In this document: positions 1 through 8,129 of the stretch, one piece after another
Layout of the letters: every line of letters starts with the position of its first letter
Numbering within the stretch: the first letter of the stretch is position 1
Origin: Indolivaga capnocytophagoides DSM 22835
GTDB taxonomy: Bacteria > Bacteroidota > Bacteroidia > Bacteroidales > Dysgonomonadaceae
Direction: 5' to 3'
Assembly: GCF_000426485.1 (NCBI RefSeq)
Contig: NZ_KE384530.1
Span: 1 to 64,000 of the forward strand
Length of the DNA stretch: 64,000 nt
Made by a program: the position numbers and the translations under genes
Notes under the pieces: model-generated
Told to the model about the DNA's origin: nothing
The model's database searches: none
Seen by the model: only the letters and a program-made list of their open reading frames with translations

Positions 1-180
1 CATTTCCTCTAGGCGCTTTGCTGGCATCTGCTGAAGTTGCTCCATCGGTATACCACTCTCTTGAAACAAACGCACATACTTGCGCACTGTGTTGCGGGAT
101 AGCTCAAAGGTCGCGCTGATACCTTTTATCCCCATCCCCATTGCATAGCAATGAAGAATGTTTGCTAACTTTGTTGTCAT
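1..180 (-). CDS. istA: IS21-family transposase (IstA), N-terminal part, cut by window edge
   Basis: The reverse strand encodes 60 residues from an ATG at 180-178 and runs open off the window. The peptide begins MTTKLANILHCYAMGMGIKG and continues into a helix-turn-helix (ISATFELSRNTVRKYV), which matches the DNA-binding N-terminus of IS21-family IstA transposases. Three direct repeats just outside the start (275-338) fit the multiple transposase-binding repeats that IS21 elements carry at their ends. The catalytic DDE core and istB would lie left of the window, so whether the element is intact is unknown. Confidence 0.8.
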   Translation of the reverse strand, partial: MTTKLANILHCYAMGMGIKGISATFELSRNTVRKYVRLFQESGIPMEQLQQMPAKRLEEM

Positions 181-235
181 TGTAATTTTAGCTTTAACCC
201 ATCGACCAGGACGGGAATCTAAATTACATAAAAAT

Positions 236-263
236 CCCCTGTTGGTTTATATTCCGACAGGGG
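236..263. repeat. Hairpin inside the IS21-like end
   Basis: CCCCTGTTGG and CCGACAGGGG form a 10-bp stem with one G-T pair around a six-base loop. It lies between the transposase start and the terminal repeats. It could be a transcription barrier protecting the element from outside reading, or a regulatory structure. Confidence 0.5.
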
Positions 264-274
264 ACATTTTTATT

Positions 275-338
275 TTGGCGAAAAGGGTCAAACATATTTT
301 GGTACATGGGGGCAATTTAGACTGGCACGAGGGGGCAA
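275..338. repeat. Three direct repeats, IS21-type terminus
   Basis: Three related 17-mers occur at 275-291 (TTGGCGAAAAGGGTCAA), 299-315 (TTGGTACATGGGGGCAA) and 322-338 (CTGGCACGAGGGGGCAA), spaced 23-24 bp apart. Multiple short direct repeats at the ends are characteristic of IS21-family elements and act as transposase-binding sites. The element boundary is therefore probably just right of 338, before the HTH gene at 389. Confidence 0.6.
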
Positions 339-388
339 CGCTCACTGGATTTTCCATAATCATAGTATAAACAAAAAAGTAAATTACT

Positions 389-673
389 ATGGAGATAATG
401 TATATTGAAGCCCAAACGTTCGAAGCACTGATGAAAGGTTTTGAAGGGTTTGTTCGAAAGGTAGACCAGTTATGTGAAAGGCATATAGGCAAAGAACTTA
501 ATGAGTGGCTGGATAATCAGGACGTATGTTTAATTTTGGATATACGCCCTCGTGCATTGCAGACCTTACGAGATACAGGTAAGTTGGCATACACCCAGAT
601 AGACCGAAAGGTATATTACAAGCCAAAAGATGTGGAGAAACTTATTGTGAACTTAAAAAAGCAAAAAAAATGA
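389..673 (+). CDS. Small helix-turn-helix protein of a mobile element (excisionase-like)
   Basis: This 94-residue protein has a short N-terminal helix followed by a MerR/excisionase-type winged helix at about residues 45-90 (ILDIRPRALQTLRDTGKLAY, then KVYYKPKDVEKLI). Such paired small HTH proteins are common in Bacteroides conjugative or mobilizable elements, where they act as excision or transfer regulators. Its stop overlaps the next start by four bases, so the two are translationally coupled. The start at 389 is followed by an alternative ATG at 398. The exact role is inferred from family and context only. Confidence 0.7.
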   Translation: MEIMYIEAQTFEALMKGFEGFVRKVDQLCERHIGKELNEWLDNQDVCLILDIRPRALQTLRDTGKLAYTQIDRKVYYKPKDVEKLIVNLKKQKK

Positions 674-966
674 GCAGTGAAGTTATAACAAGAGGCAATG
701 AGCGGATAAAAACATTGCTAGGTTCACTCGACAAGGTGTTGGTCAAACTGGAAAAAATATTGACAAACTATAAGCCGACGTTGAACGGAGAGCGATTTCT
801 TACTGATGTACAAGTTTCGGAGCGGTTAAAAGTAAGCCGTCGGACATTACAACAATATCGCAGCGAAGGTAGAATCCCATATTTTAGATTTGGAGGTAAA
901 TCTCTGTATCGGGAGTCCGATATACAGAAAATATTGGAAAAAAGTTATTGTGAAGGGTGGGAGTAG
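670..966 (+). CDS. Helix-turn-helix domain protein, partner of the preceding gene
   Basis: This 98-residue protein carries a HTH_17/excisionase-like domain at about residues 40-95 (LTDVQVSERLKVSRRTLQQY, then GRIPYFRFGGKSLYRESDI). It starts at the ATGA overlap with the upstream HTH gene and is followed by a strong hairpin terminator, so the pair forms a closed two-gene unit. It probably belongs to an old mobile element: the mobilization genes that usually follow are missing, and an integrase fragment lies immediately downstream. Function beyond DNA binding cannot be read from the sequence. Confidence 0.7.
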   Translation: MSSEVITRGNERIKTLLGSLDKVLVKLEKILTNYKPTLNGERFLTDVQVSERLKVSRRTLQQYRSEGRIPYFRFGGKSLYRESDIQKILEKSYCEGWE

Positions 967-1000
967 CTTAATACCTCTTTGTTTATCAGTATTTAATTAA

Positions 1001-1030
1001 GCATCCCGAAACTAAGCCATTTCGGGATGC
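1001..1030 (+). terminator. Perfect hairpin after the two HTH genes
   Basis: GCATCCCGAAA and TTTCGGGATGC form an 11-bp perfect stem with an eight-base loop, followed by only a weak T run (TCTT). It lies 35 bp after the stop of the second HTH gene. It is a plausible terminator for that unit, and from the other strand a barrier for the decayed integrase. Confidence 0.6.
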
Positions 1031-1032
1031 TC

Positions 1033-1237
1033 TTAGTGTTGAAGGATTTGTCCTGTTATTGGGTGTAAGGGGATAAAAGCCTTAACATTGGTTTTCATCC
1101 TCCGTTTTTCGAATATTTACTGTTTTGCTAATATGATACGGATGAAACCAGTACATATACACATAGGCGAGCTCGAACAATGAAGAAAAGATAAAAGTTC
1201 TAAGGATAAGTTCTAAATGGGCATCAGATAATAGCAA
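1033..1237 (-). pseudogene. Decayed tyrosine recombinase fragment
   Basis: The reverse strand encodes a recognizable slice of a Bacteroides-type integrase. LELILRTFIFSSLFELAYVY corresponds to LELVRRAFIFSSLTGLAYVD in the intact recombinase at 4569-5789. After one frameshift, KTNVKAFIPLHPITGQIL corresponds to KTNVEAFIPLHPIAEQIL. It then hits a stop at 1035-1033. The N-terminal domain and the catalytic HxxR and Tyr are absent. This remnant and the two intact integrases bracket the ars operon. It is non-functional. Confidence 0.75.
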
Positions 1238-1274
1238 GTATAATTATAGCGAATATTCAAAATAAAAATGTATC

Positions 1275-1319
1275 ATTCGTACTATTGCGAATTAAATATC
1301 AATTCGTATATTTGCGAAC
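1275..1319 (+). promoter_or_regulatory. ars promoter with two ArsR-type operators
   Basis: Two dyads, ATTCGTACTATTGCGAAT at 1275-1292 and ATTCGTATATTTGCGAAC at 1302-1319, share ATTCG...CGAA arms. The second contains TATATTTG (1307-1314), a match to the Bacteroidetes -7 consensus TAnnTTTG. A TTG at 1285-1287 lies 19 bp upstream in the -33 position inside the first dyad. A repressor bound here would cover both promoter elements. The arsR start is 18 bp downstream. Confidence 0.75.
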
Positions 1320-1336
1320 AATAAATATAAATAGAT

Positions 1337-1663
1337 ATGTCAAAGAAAGAACTTACAGATGAACAAGAACAACTTGCACGTTTTGCCAAAGCAATGGGGC
1401 ATCCTATCCGTATAGCGATATTAGGAATGCTTGCCAACGAATCATGTTGCTATCATGGTGATATGTCTGAAATATTACCGATAGCTAAAAGCACGCTTTC
1501 TCAACATTTGAAAGAATTAAAAAATGCAGGTTTAATTCAGGGAACAATTACATTACCTAGCGTGAAATATTGTATAAACGAAGAAAACTGGGAGAAAGCT
1601 AAAAAGATGTTTTCTACATTCTTCACTGATATTAATAATCAAGAATCTTGTAGCACTAAATAA
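1337..1663 (+). CDS. arsR: ArsR-family arsenic-responsive repressor
   Basis: This 108-residue winged-helix protein is the usual length for ArsR/SmtB repressors. The recognition region STLSQHLKELKNAGLI lies at about residues 55-72. A cysteine pair with a nearby histidine (C37, C38, H40 in ESCCYHGD) is a plausible As(III)-sensing site. It is the first gene of the ars cluster and is preceded by two palindromes covering the promoter, with a third before arsC. This fits autorepression relieved by arsenite. The ligand is inferred from the neighbours arsC, acr3 and arsM. Confidence 0.92.
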   Translation: MSKKELTDEQEQLARFAKAMGHPIRIAILGMLANESCCYHGDMSEILPIAKSTLSQHLKELKNAGLIQGTITLPSVKYCINEENWEKAKKMFSTFFTDINNQESCSTK

Positions 1664-1679
1664 AAAATTTACTCCATAC

Positions 1680-1697
1680 ATTCGTAATTCTACGAAA
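1680..1697 (+). promoter_or_regulatory. Third ArsR-type operator, before arsC
   Basis: ATTCGTAATTCTACGAAA contains the perfect dyad TTCGTA-ATTC-TACGAA and has the same arms as the two operators before arsR. A further half-site (TACGAAC) lies at about 1717-1723. It suggests a second, internal repressor site controlling arsC-acr3-arsM, or a roadblock in the 75-bp gap. Confidence 0.65.
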
Positions 1698-1738
1698 TAA
1701 GAACAATTAGTAATTATACGAACTATATCCATTAAACA

Positions 1739-2158
1739 ATGAAAATACTTATCCTTTGTACAGGTAACAGTTGCCGTAGCCAGATGGCACACGGCTTTTT
1801 ACAATCTTTCGACCCTAAACTGTTGGTTTATTCCGCAGGCACACAGGCAAGCGGAAAAGTAAACCCCAAAGCAATAGAAGTGATGCAGGATGCAGGAGTA
1901 GATATTTCGCACCATACATCCGATAGCATAAATACATACATAAATGATGAATGGGATTATGTGATTACCGTTTGCGGTGGTGCGAATGAAAGCTGCCCGA
2001 CCTTTTCAGGCAAAGTAAAGAACCGTTTGCACATCGGATTTGACGATCCGTCCGAAGCCACAGGGACACCCGAATTTATACAGTTCGAATATGTCAGGGT
2101 AAGGGATGAAATTAAACAGGCATTTTACGAATTATACATTAACAAGATAAGGTTATGA
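1739..2158 (+). CDS. arsC: Arsenate reductase, low-molecular-weight phosphatase type
   Basis: This 139-residue protein opens with the CX5R phosphatase loop C7-TGNSC-R13 and carries further cysteines C79 and C86. The spacing reproduces the three-cysteine relay of thioredoxin-coupled ArsC (C10, C82, C89 in the Staphylococcus enzyme). It should reduce arsenate to arsenite in the cytoplasm, with thioredoxin regenerating the disulfide. Its stop overlaps the start of the efflux gene by four bases, linking reduction to export. Confidence 0.9.
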   Translation: MKILILCTGNSCRSQMAHGFLQSFDPKLLVYSAGTQASGKVNPKAIEVMQDAGVDISHHTSDSINTYINDEWDYVITVCGGANESCPTFSGKVKNRLHIGFDDPSEATGTPEFIQFEYVRVRDEIKQAFYELYINKIRL

Positions 2159-3189
2159 ATAAAAGAAAAATGAGTTTCTTAGATAAAAATCTGACCCTTT
2201 GGATATTCCTTGCAATGGCAATCGGGGTAGGCTTAGGTTACTTTATACCCTCTTTTAGCGGTCATATAGATTCTATGTCGAGCGGAACAACCAACATCCC
2301 TTTAGCAATCGGTCTTATCCTGATGATGTACCCGCCATTGGCAAAAGTCAGTTACAAACTACTGCCGAAAGTATTTACCAATGTGAAGATATTAGGCACA
2401 TCCTTATTTTTAAACTGGCTTGTCAGCCCCATTTTGATGTTTATTTTAGCCATTACCTTTTTACATGACTATCCCGAATATATGGTCGGAGTAATCCTTA
2501 TCGGTTTAGCCCGTTGTATTGCGATGGTTTTAGTCTGGAACGATCTGGCAGAAGGCAACAGGGAATACGGGGCAGGGCTTGTCGCTCTGAACAGTATCTT
2601 TCAGGTATTTTTTTACAGTTTCTATGCGTGGCTGTTTATAACAGTATTGCCTCCTTATTTTGGTTTTGAAGGTGCTATCGTCAATATATCTATCGGTACG
2701 ATTGCCGAAACAGTCGCTATCTATCTGGGTATTCCTTTCCTTATGGGTATTCTAAGCCGTTTAATCTTAGTCAAAATAAAAGGGGAACAATGGTATCAGG
2801 ATAAATTTATCCCTGCTATCTCTCCCATTACATTAATCGCATTACTGCTTACCATCGTACTCATGTTCAGTCTCAAAGGAGAACTGATCGTACAAATACC
2901 AATGGATGTAGTACGCATTGCGATTCCTTTACTGATCTACTTCGTAGCCATGTTCTTTATCAGTTTCTTTGTCAGTAAGGCAATGGGAGCAAGTTACGAT
3001 AAAAATGCTTCTATCTCGTTTACCGCAGCAGGCAACAACTTCGAACTGGCTATTGCGGTGGCTATCGGGGTATTCGGCATTCACAGCGGACAAGCCTTTG
3101 CAGGCGTAGTGGGTCCGCTTGTTGAAGTGCCTGTTCTGATCGCATTGGTAAATGTCGCTTTTTGGTTGAGAAAGAAATACTACAAATAA
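2155..3189 (+). CDS. acr3: ACR3-family arsenite efflux permease
   Basis: This 344-residue inner-membrane protein has about ten hydrophobic segments. It contains the ACR3 signature around [18 protein letters not shown] with the essential cysteine at C121. A late membrane segment has the conserved glutamate in [13 protein letters not shown]. The family exports arsenite using the proton gradient. It starts inside the stop of arsC and lies 22 bp upstream of arsM. No ArsA-like ATPase is present, so export is probably carrier-only. Confidence 0.93.
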   Translation: MNKRKMSFLDKNLTLWIFLAMAIGVGLGYFIPSFSGHIDSMSSGTTNIPLAIGLILMMYPPLAKVSYKLLPKVFTNVKILGTSLFLNWLVSPILMFILAITFLHDYPEYMVGVILIGLARCIAMVLVWNDLAEGNREYGAGLVALNSIFQVFFYSFYAWLFITVLPPYFGFEGAIVNISIGTIAETVAIYLGIPFLMGILSRLILVKIKGEQWYQDKFIPAISPITLIALLLTIVLMFSLKGELIVQIPMDVVRIAIPLLIYFVAMFFISFFVSKAMGASYDKNASISFTAAGNNFELAIAVAIGVFGIHSGQAFAGVVGPLVEVPVLIALVNVAFWLRKKYYK

Positions 3190-3211
3190 AATAATTACAA
3201 TACTTTTAAAC

Positions 3212-4024
3212 ATGAATACAAACGAAGAAAAAAAAGCATTGGTAAAACAACGTTACAGTGAGTTAGCTTTGAACAGCGATGCGTTAAAGTCTGGTTGCTG
3301 TTGTGGAACGAATCTTGCTACTCCTTCAAAAAAAGTTTTTACAATTATGAGTGAAGACTATAGCCATCTTAAAGGATATGAAGCCGACGCCGATTTGGGA
3401 GTCGGCTGTGGATTACCTACTGAATATGCAGGCATTAAACAGGGAAATACAGTTTTGGATTTAGGCTCCGGTGCAGGTAATGACTGTTTTATAGCCAGAG
3501 CTGAAGTTGGAGAAATAGGAAAAATTATTGGTATTGACTTCTCTCCACAAATGATAGAGAAAGCACGAAAGAATGCGACAAAGCGAGGCTACACCAATAT
3601 TGAATTTATCGAAGGTGATATTGAGAATATGCCTTTACCTGACAACTCTATTGATGTCGTAGTCAGCAATTGTGTTTTGAATCTGTTACCCGAAAAAGAT
3701 AAAATATTTAAAGAAATATACCGTGTGTTGAGGAAAAATGGTCATTTCTGTATTTCTGATGTTGTTTTGAATGGTGTATTTCCAAAAGAATTTACAGATA
3801 ATGCGTCTATGTATGCAGGTTGTATAGCCAGTGCGATACAAAAAGAGAATTATATAAGTGAGATCGAAAAAGCTAATTTTTCCAATATCAAGATCGAACG
3901 GACAAAAACAGTTGTAATTCCAGATGGTGTTTTACAGGAACATTTAGATGAATTGACGATTGCTAAATATAAAGCGGGCAATGCCGGCATTTATTCGATT
4001 ACGGTTACAGGCTATAAAAAGTAA
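3212..4024 (+). CDS. arsM: Arsenite S-adenosylmethionine methyltransferase
   Basis: This 270-residue class I methyltransferase has the SAM-binding motif VLDLGSGAGNDC at about residues 81-92. The three arsenic-binding cysteines of ArsM are visible at C66 (GVGCGLP), C154 (SNCVLNL) and C204 (YAGCIAS). An extra CCC cluster lies at residues 29-31. The enzyme methylates As(III) to methylated arsenicals, some of them volatile. As the last gene of the ars operon it provides a second way of disposing of arsenite beside efflux. Confidence 0.92.
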   Translation: MNTNEEKKALVKQRYSELALNSDALKSGCCCGTNLATPSKKVFTIMSEDYSHLKGYEADADLGVGCGLPTEYAGIKQGNTVLDLGSGAGNDCFIARAEVGEIGKIIGIDFSPQMIEKARKNATKRGYTNIEFIEGDIENMPLPDNSIDVVVSNCVLNLLPEKDKIFKEIYRVLRKNGHFCISDVVLNGVFPKEFTDNASMYAGCIASAIQKENYISEIEKANFSNIKIERTKTVVIPDGVLQEHLDELTIAKYKAGNAGIYSITVTGYKK

Positions 4025-4157
4025 TTAATACTAGGTTTTTCCTTTTGCTTCTCTTGCATCGTTCGATGGAATTAATCACTATTTAAAGTACAAATGAGTC
4101 AAATTTGCTCAAAAATATAATTATATGGGGTGTTTGTCCTAGATAAGAGATCCAACC

Positions 4158-4187
4158 AAGGAGCTATCTACATTTAAGGTAGCCCTT
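4158..4187 (+). terminator. Imperfect hairpin after the ars operon
   Basis: AAGGAGCTATC and GGTAGCCCTT can pair imperfectly, followed shortly by a T-rich stretch (ATTTTTCTTT). It lies between the convergent arsM and the small HTH gene, where a terminator is expected. The pairing is not strong. Nothing else was recognised in the 191-bp gap. Confidence 0.4.
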
Positions 4188-4215
4188 TGATAGGATTTTT
4201 CTTTATCATATTAAT

Positions 4216-4572
4216 TTAGTTCAATATCGCATTTTGCAAAGACAACACAAGTGTTGTAACAACATTGCTCCTTATCACTTTATTAATAACCCATCCCCGA
4301 AAAATATCTACATTAGGGGATTGTACTCTAAAAGCAAGGGCTATGATCATATCCAATCCATAATAATAAGGGTAGATATTCTTTCCATCAACGATGCAAG
4401 ATGATGAATCATCACCACTTGCAATACCCGATTTTTCAATTGCACGAACCTCTCTTTTTACAGTTTGAAGAAAAACACCAAATAGTTCGGCTATCTCTGC
4501 AATAGTCATGCTGACTTCGCTTGGAATAGTTATATTTCCATTATCTGAGATTTCAATCTTGTCTCGTTTCAT
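4216..4572 (-). CDS. Small HTH protein encoded after an integrase (possible excision factor)
   Basis: This 118-residue protein has a helix-turn-helix at about residues 20-45 (VSMTIAEIAELFGVFLQTVK) followed by a conserved tail around IYPYYYGLDMIIALAFRV and FRGWVINKV. Similar small proteins accompany integrases in Bacteroides conjugative elements. Its start overlaps the integrase stop by four bases, so the two are co-translated. A role in excision or in controlling the recombinase is likely but not demonstrable from sequence. Confidence 0.65.
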   Translation of the reverse strand: MKRDKIEISDNGNITIPSEVSMTIAEIAELFGVFLQTVKREVRAIEKSGIASGDDSSSCIVDGKNIYPYYYGLDMIIALAFRVQSPNVDIFRGWVINKVIRSNVVTTLVLSLQNAILN

Positions 4573-5789
4573 GATTGAATTGTTTTAGATACTTTATTTT
4601 GCATTGTTTTTCTTCGCTCCATCAATTTATCCATATCCTTAGATATTTTTTGCTCTGTAATTTGGGCATACACTTGTGTGGTGCTGATGTTGGCGTGCCC
4701 CATCATTTTGGCAACACTCTCAATGGATAATCCTGCCGAAATCGCCAGAGTCCCGAAACTGTGGCGACTTTGATGGTACGACAAATTTTCTTTCAATCCC
4801 GTAGTAATCCCAATTTGATTAATGTCATACCAGATCTTATCTCGAATAGGCAAGGGGAATACAGGTTTGCTATCATCAGTGGTATTGTAAAGCATTAGTA
4901 TCTGCTCGGCTATTGGATGAAGAGGGATGAATGCCTCTACATTGGTCTTTACCCTACGCTTTCGGATATAGAGCCTGCCTGCTGCCGTTTTACCTATATG
5001 CTGTGGATAAAGGCGGTGCATATCTACATAGGCAAGCCCCGTCAGTGACGAAAATATAAAAGCCCTGCGTACTAACTCCAAACGTTCATCCGGCATTGGG
5101 TTCTCCATAATACATTTCAAATCGGATTTGTTTATATGCCGATGCTTGGGCGGATCTTTCTTTTCGTATCTCACATCTTCCAATGGATTACTTCTCAATA
5201 CTTCTTGGTCGATAGCAATATAAATAAGTCGGTTCAGCCAAGTTAATGCTCGGTTTATATATGAATTCTTTCGATCGTGTATTGTTCTCAGATATAGCTT
5301 AAATGATTCTGCGAACTCTTCTGTTATGGCTGCAAAGGCGATATCTTTCATTCCTTTGGAACAGATATATTCTTGCAGATTGCCTTGCATAAGTCTGGAT
5401 TCTCTATAACTCGACCTTGAGTTTATCTCTATTGAGCGAAGCCGTAAACGTTCCAATTCCACTTTGCCTGCTTCAAGTAAAGAAGTCGGAATGGAATTTA
5501 TTCCAACTATGGTATTTTTCAAAAGCTCACTACTGATAGCTCCCTGCTCTCCCAAAATATGCTCGTAGGTGTGTTCTATCCGTTGGCGAAAGGCTTTCAA
5601 TTGATTACTGATTCTTTCGTTCTTGATACCTCCTTTTTTAGCATCCCAATTTTCTGCTTGACAGTAGATCCCGGTTGTGACAACAATCGGTTTTCCGTCA
5701 ATACTGATTCGACAAAGAATGGCTGTCGTTCCGTCTGCTCTTACTTTGTTTTTGTTGATGTAGAATAATATTTTGAATGTACTACGCAT
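4569..5789 (-). CDS. Tyrosine recombinase (conjugative-transposon integrase type)
   Basis: This 406-residue integrase has an N-terminal arm-binding domain (FYINKNKVRADGTTAILCRI), a central SAM-like core-binding domain and a C-terminal catalytic domain. Catalytic residues include H339 and R342 (HQSRHS), the following histidine, GHANISTTQ and the nucleophile Y374. The position of the first catalytic arginine reads SSLTGLAYVD with no arginine, as in the IntDOT group. It probably mobilizes or once mobilized the ars island. A second recombinase lies directly upstream on the same strand. Confidence 0.9.
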   Translation of the reverse strand: MRSTFKILFYINKNKVRADGTTAILCRISIDGKPIVVTTGIYCQAENWDAKKGGIKNERISNQLKAFRQRIEHTYEHILGEQGAISSELLKNTIVGINSIPTSLLEAGKVELERLRLRSIEINSRSSYRESRLMQGNLQEYICSKGMKDIAFAAITEEFAESFKLYLRTIHDRKNSYINRALTWLNRLIYIAIDQEVLRSNPLEDVRYEKKDPPKHRHINKSDLKCIMENPMPDERLELVRRAFIFSSLTGLAYVDMHRLYPQHIGKTAAGRLYIRKRRVKTNVEAFIPLHPIAEQILMLYNTTDDSKPVFPLPIRDKIWYDINQIGITTGLKENLSYHQSRHSFGTLAISAGLSIESVAKMMGHANISTTQVYAQITEQKISKDMDKLMERRKTMQNKVSKTIQS

Positions 5790-5816
5790 GGTTATTTCTA
5801 TTTATTGGGTTTATAA

Positions 5817-7082
5817 TTAAAGAACTAATTTGAAATCTGAGGTTGCTTCAATAAGCTTATCCATGTCTTCAAATAGCTTCTTGGGAGTGACACGGGCATA
5901 AACCTGTGTCATCTGAATATTACCGTGTCCCAGCATTTTACTGATCGTTTCGATGGGCACACCCTCTTCGAGCGTAATCAGACTGGCAAACGAGTGGCGC
6001 CCGGAATGGTAGGTCATCGGCTCTTTTACATCTGCCATTACCCGTAAGCCTTTCATATTGGCTTTTACCATTTCAGGTGATTGCCACGGAAATAATGTAT
6101 CTCTATTTTCATCCTTGTATTTATCAATCAAGTCAATGGCTTCGGGCAATAATTTGACACGTGCCCGAAAGTCCGTCTTCTTTCTGGCATATTTTAGCCA
6201 AAGACTTCCTTCTTCGTCCGTAAAAAGATTCTCTTTCGTTATACGAATGACATCGGCATAGGCAGTGCCGGTGTAGCAGGCAAAAAGAAACAAGTCTCTT
6301 GTGAAACGGGTTGAAGGACGTTTTTGGGGTATATCCAAATCCCGTACTTTCTCAAAGCTCTCTCGGCTTAGTGCTTTGGGAGTCGTTTCTTTTTGTTTGG
6401 GTAGTTTGTAATAGGCAAAATGAAATTTCTCTGAAATTCCCTCTTTGAAAGCAATCTTGCAGATTTTCTTTAGAATAGCCAAATAGTGGCGAACGGTTTG
6501 CATCGCATAGCCTTGTTCGCCCAATACTGAATCTTGGTACTCTCGGATAAATTGTTCATTTAGTTGTCCGAATGCCACATCTTTGGTTTTAAACTTTTTT
6601 TGGATGAATTTACCTAATGAACGGTGCGTATAAACGTAGGTCGATAAAGTCGTTGGAGCAACGTCAATCCCAACACGGGCTTCCAATTCTTCTATATGTC
6701 GGGTAAGAAGAGCAAGCAGGGTTATTTGTGCCCCCATGTTGCCCTGAAACAAATTCTTGACTGCCTCAGCATCGAATGGCTTTTTGCGTTCCACTAGACT
6801 ATCAAAAGCTGAATGAATATCGAGCAGTATTTTTTCGATTTTCTTATTAGCTTCTACTGCTTCCAGGCTCTTACCATTCAGACGGCTCTCACGTGGATTC
6901 CACAAGTCGAGACTACAGGATAGCTTACAGCTGAACTGTACCTTTGTACTGTTTACAGTTACTCGCCCCATAATTGGAGTCTTACCTAATTTGTCGGGTG
7001 AGCTCTTTTTCAGGTAGAGCAAAACCTTGAACTTTTCTACTTTCATATCACTTATAATTTTGAGGACTTTGCCGTTAGGCAA
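5817..7082 (-). CDS. Second tyrosine recombinase in tandem
   Basis: This 421-residue integrase has the same three-domain layout. The catalytic region shows ACYTGTAYADVI (first arginine missing), YHSGRHSF with R362, and GHGNIQMTQ before the nucleophile Y395. It lies 27 bp upstream of the other recombinase on the same strand. Tandem integrases are seen in several Bacteroidetes integrative elements, where both act on one attachment site. The repeat-rich gap before it (7083-7305) is a natural place for the attachment site. Confidence 0.9.
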   Translation of the reverse strand: MPNGKVLKIISDMKVEKFKVLLYLKKSSPDKLGKTPIMGRVTVNSTKVQFSCKLSCSLDLWNPRESRLNGKSLEAVEANKKIEKILLDIHSAFDSLVERKKPFDAEAVKNLFQGNMGAQITLLALLTRHIEELEARVGIDVAPTTLSTYVYTHRSLGKFIQKKFKTKDVAFGQLNEQFIREYQDSVLGEQGYAMQTVRHYLAILKKICKIAFKEGISEKFHFAYYKLPKQKETTPKALSRESFEKVRDLDIPQKRPSTRFTRDLFLFACYTGTAYADVIRITKENLFTDEEGSLWLKYARKKTDFRARVKLLPEAIDLIDKYKDENRDTLFPWQSPEMVKANMKGLRVMADVKEPMTYHSGRHSFASLITLEEGVPIETISKMLGHGNIQMTQVYARVTPKKLFEDMDKLIEATSDFKLVL

Positions 7083-7226
7083 AGTTACCGGTTATATAAG
7101 TGCCCTTTATTACGCAAAGATCAGTTAATCAAAGAAATAGAATCATGTCCTCAGGCTTCGATTATCTCCAGTTACCTATTCTATTTTGGTAACTGAGCTG
7201 CTAACGATTTGGTTACTGAACCTCTT

Positions 7227-7274
7227 CCTAAATCTGCTTAGGTGATTTGTGCCTAAATCAGCAAATCTGCTAAG
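7227..7274. repeat. Clustered short inverted repeats upstream of the integrases
   Basis: CCTAAATCTGCTTAGG (7227-7242) is followed by GCCTAAATCAG and then CAAATCTGCTAAG, giving overlapping direct and inverted copies of CCTAAATC and CTGCTTAG. Just upstream, TTGGTAACTGA and TTGGTTACTGA form another pair at about 7186-7220. Such clusters can be recombinase arm sites or excision-factor sites. No experimental or comparative support is available from this sequence alone. Confidence 0.4.
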
Positions 7275-7305
7275 TATAAACTTGTTACGTTTTTACTTCT
7301 AACAT

Positions 7306-7512
7306 TTGCATACGCTTGTATTACGGTGTATTACACATTGCTTCCGACATACTTTTGCTACATTGCAACTGGCTATGGGAACTGATATTTATACAGTGAG
7401 TAAAATGTTGACTCATAAAAATATATCGACTACCCAGATATATCTTAGTATTGTTGATTCGAAAAAGAGAGAAGCAGCAAGCAAGATAAGCCTAAAATCA
7501 CCAGATCAATAA
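7306..7512 (+). pseudogene. Integrase C-terminal remnant (left of the cargo)
   Basis: This frame encodes only the catalytic tail of a tyrosine recombinase: HCFRHTFATLQLAMGTDIYT, then MLTHKNISTTQIYLSIVDSKKREAASKISLK. The HxxR arginine and nucleophilic tyrosine motifs remain, but the arm-binding, core-binding and first catalytic parts are missing. The protein is related to, but clearly diverged from, the second remnant at 10789-11019. It marks one edge of the 7.5-10.6 kb cargo. Confidence 0.8.
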
Positions 7513-7589
7513 TTTATATAAAATTATCGATAAACAAAAATGTTTATCAACCAGTCTTAAGTATATTTGCATTAATGAAAGAGTGAATT

Positions 7590-8129
7590 ATGTTACCAGA
7601 AATAACAAAAATAAAAGGGATACACCCTGGGGCCATCCTTAGTAGGGAATTAAAACGCAGAGGCTGGGAAAGCAAGCAATTTGCACTTACTTTAGGTGAA
7701 TACCCTCAAACTATTAATGCGATCAGTAAAGGTCGTAGGGGAATCAATCCGGCCTTATCAATAAAGTTAGGACATGCTTTGGGAATTGAAGAAGAATATT
7801 TTATGCTTCTACAGGCATATTATGAAATCGAGCGGCAGCGAAAAGAACTATTGAAAGAACAAAAGAAGCCGAATTTGGATAAAATCCGCAGTATCTTGTT
7901 CTGGGATACGGATATAAATAATATCGACTGGCAAAAACAGAAGAAAGCTGTAATTCGCCGGATATTTGAACGCGGCAACGAGGAAGAGATAGAAGAAATA
8001 ATTTCATTTTATAGTATTAGTACTGTAATTGAAGAATTAAATACTATACCAAGATATTTACCATCTCTTGCTGAAAATGCCGACAAATATTTGGGTATTA
8101 AATTGATTAGCACAGATGGAGAAAAATGA
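7590..8129 (+). CDS. HTH antitoxin-like protein (HigA/AbiEi-like, DUF6922 tail)
   Basis: This 179-residue protein has an N-terminal HigA-like XRE domain (HPGAILSRELKRRGW, then LGEYPQTINAISKGRRGIN, residues about 15-70). The C-terminal region has KIRSILFWDTDINNIDWQ and AVIRRIFERGNEEEIEEII, resembling the Bacteroidetes DUF6922 domain. Proteins of this build normally precede an AbiEii nucleotidyltransferase toxin. Here the expected toxin start overlaps the end of the gene, but that frame closes after 18 codons. The antitoxin therefore appears orphaned. Confidence 0.8.
   Translation: MLPEITKIKGIHPGAILSRELKRRGWESKQFALTLGEYPQTINAISKGRRGINPALSIKLGHALGIEEEYFMLLQAYYEIERQRKELLKEQKKPNLDKIRSILFWDTDINNIDWQKQKKAVIRRIFERGNEEEIEEIISFYSISTVIEELNTIPRYLPSLAENADKYLGIKLISTDGEK

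Noticed and set aside
158-370. Short plus-strand frame over the IS21 end
   Set aside because: It overlaps the transposase start and the terminal repeats and has no family resemblance; it is a chance frame.
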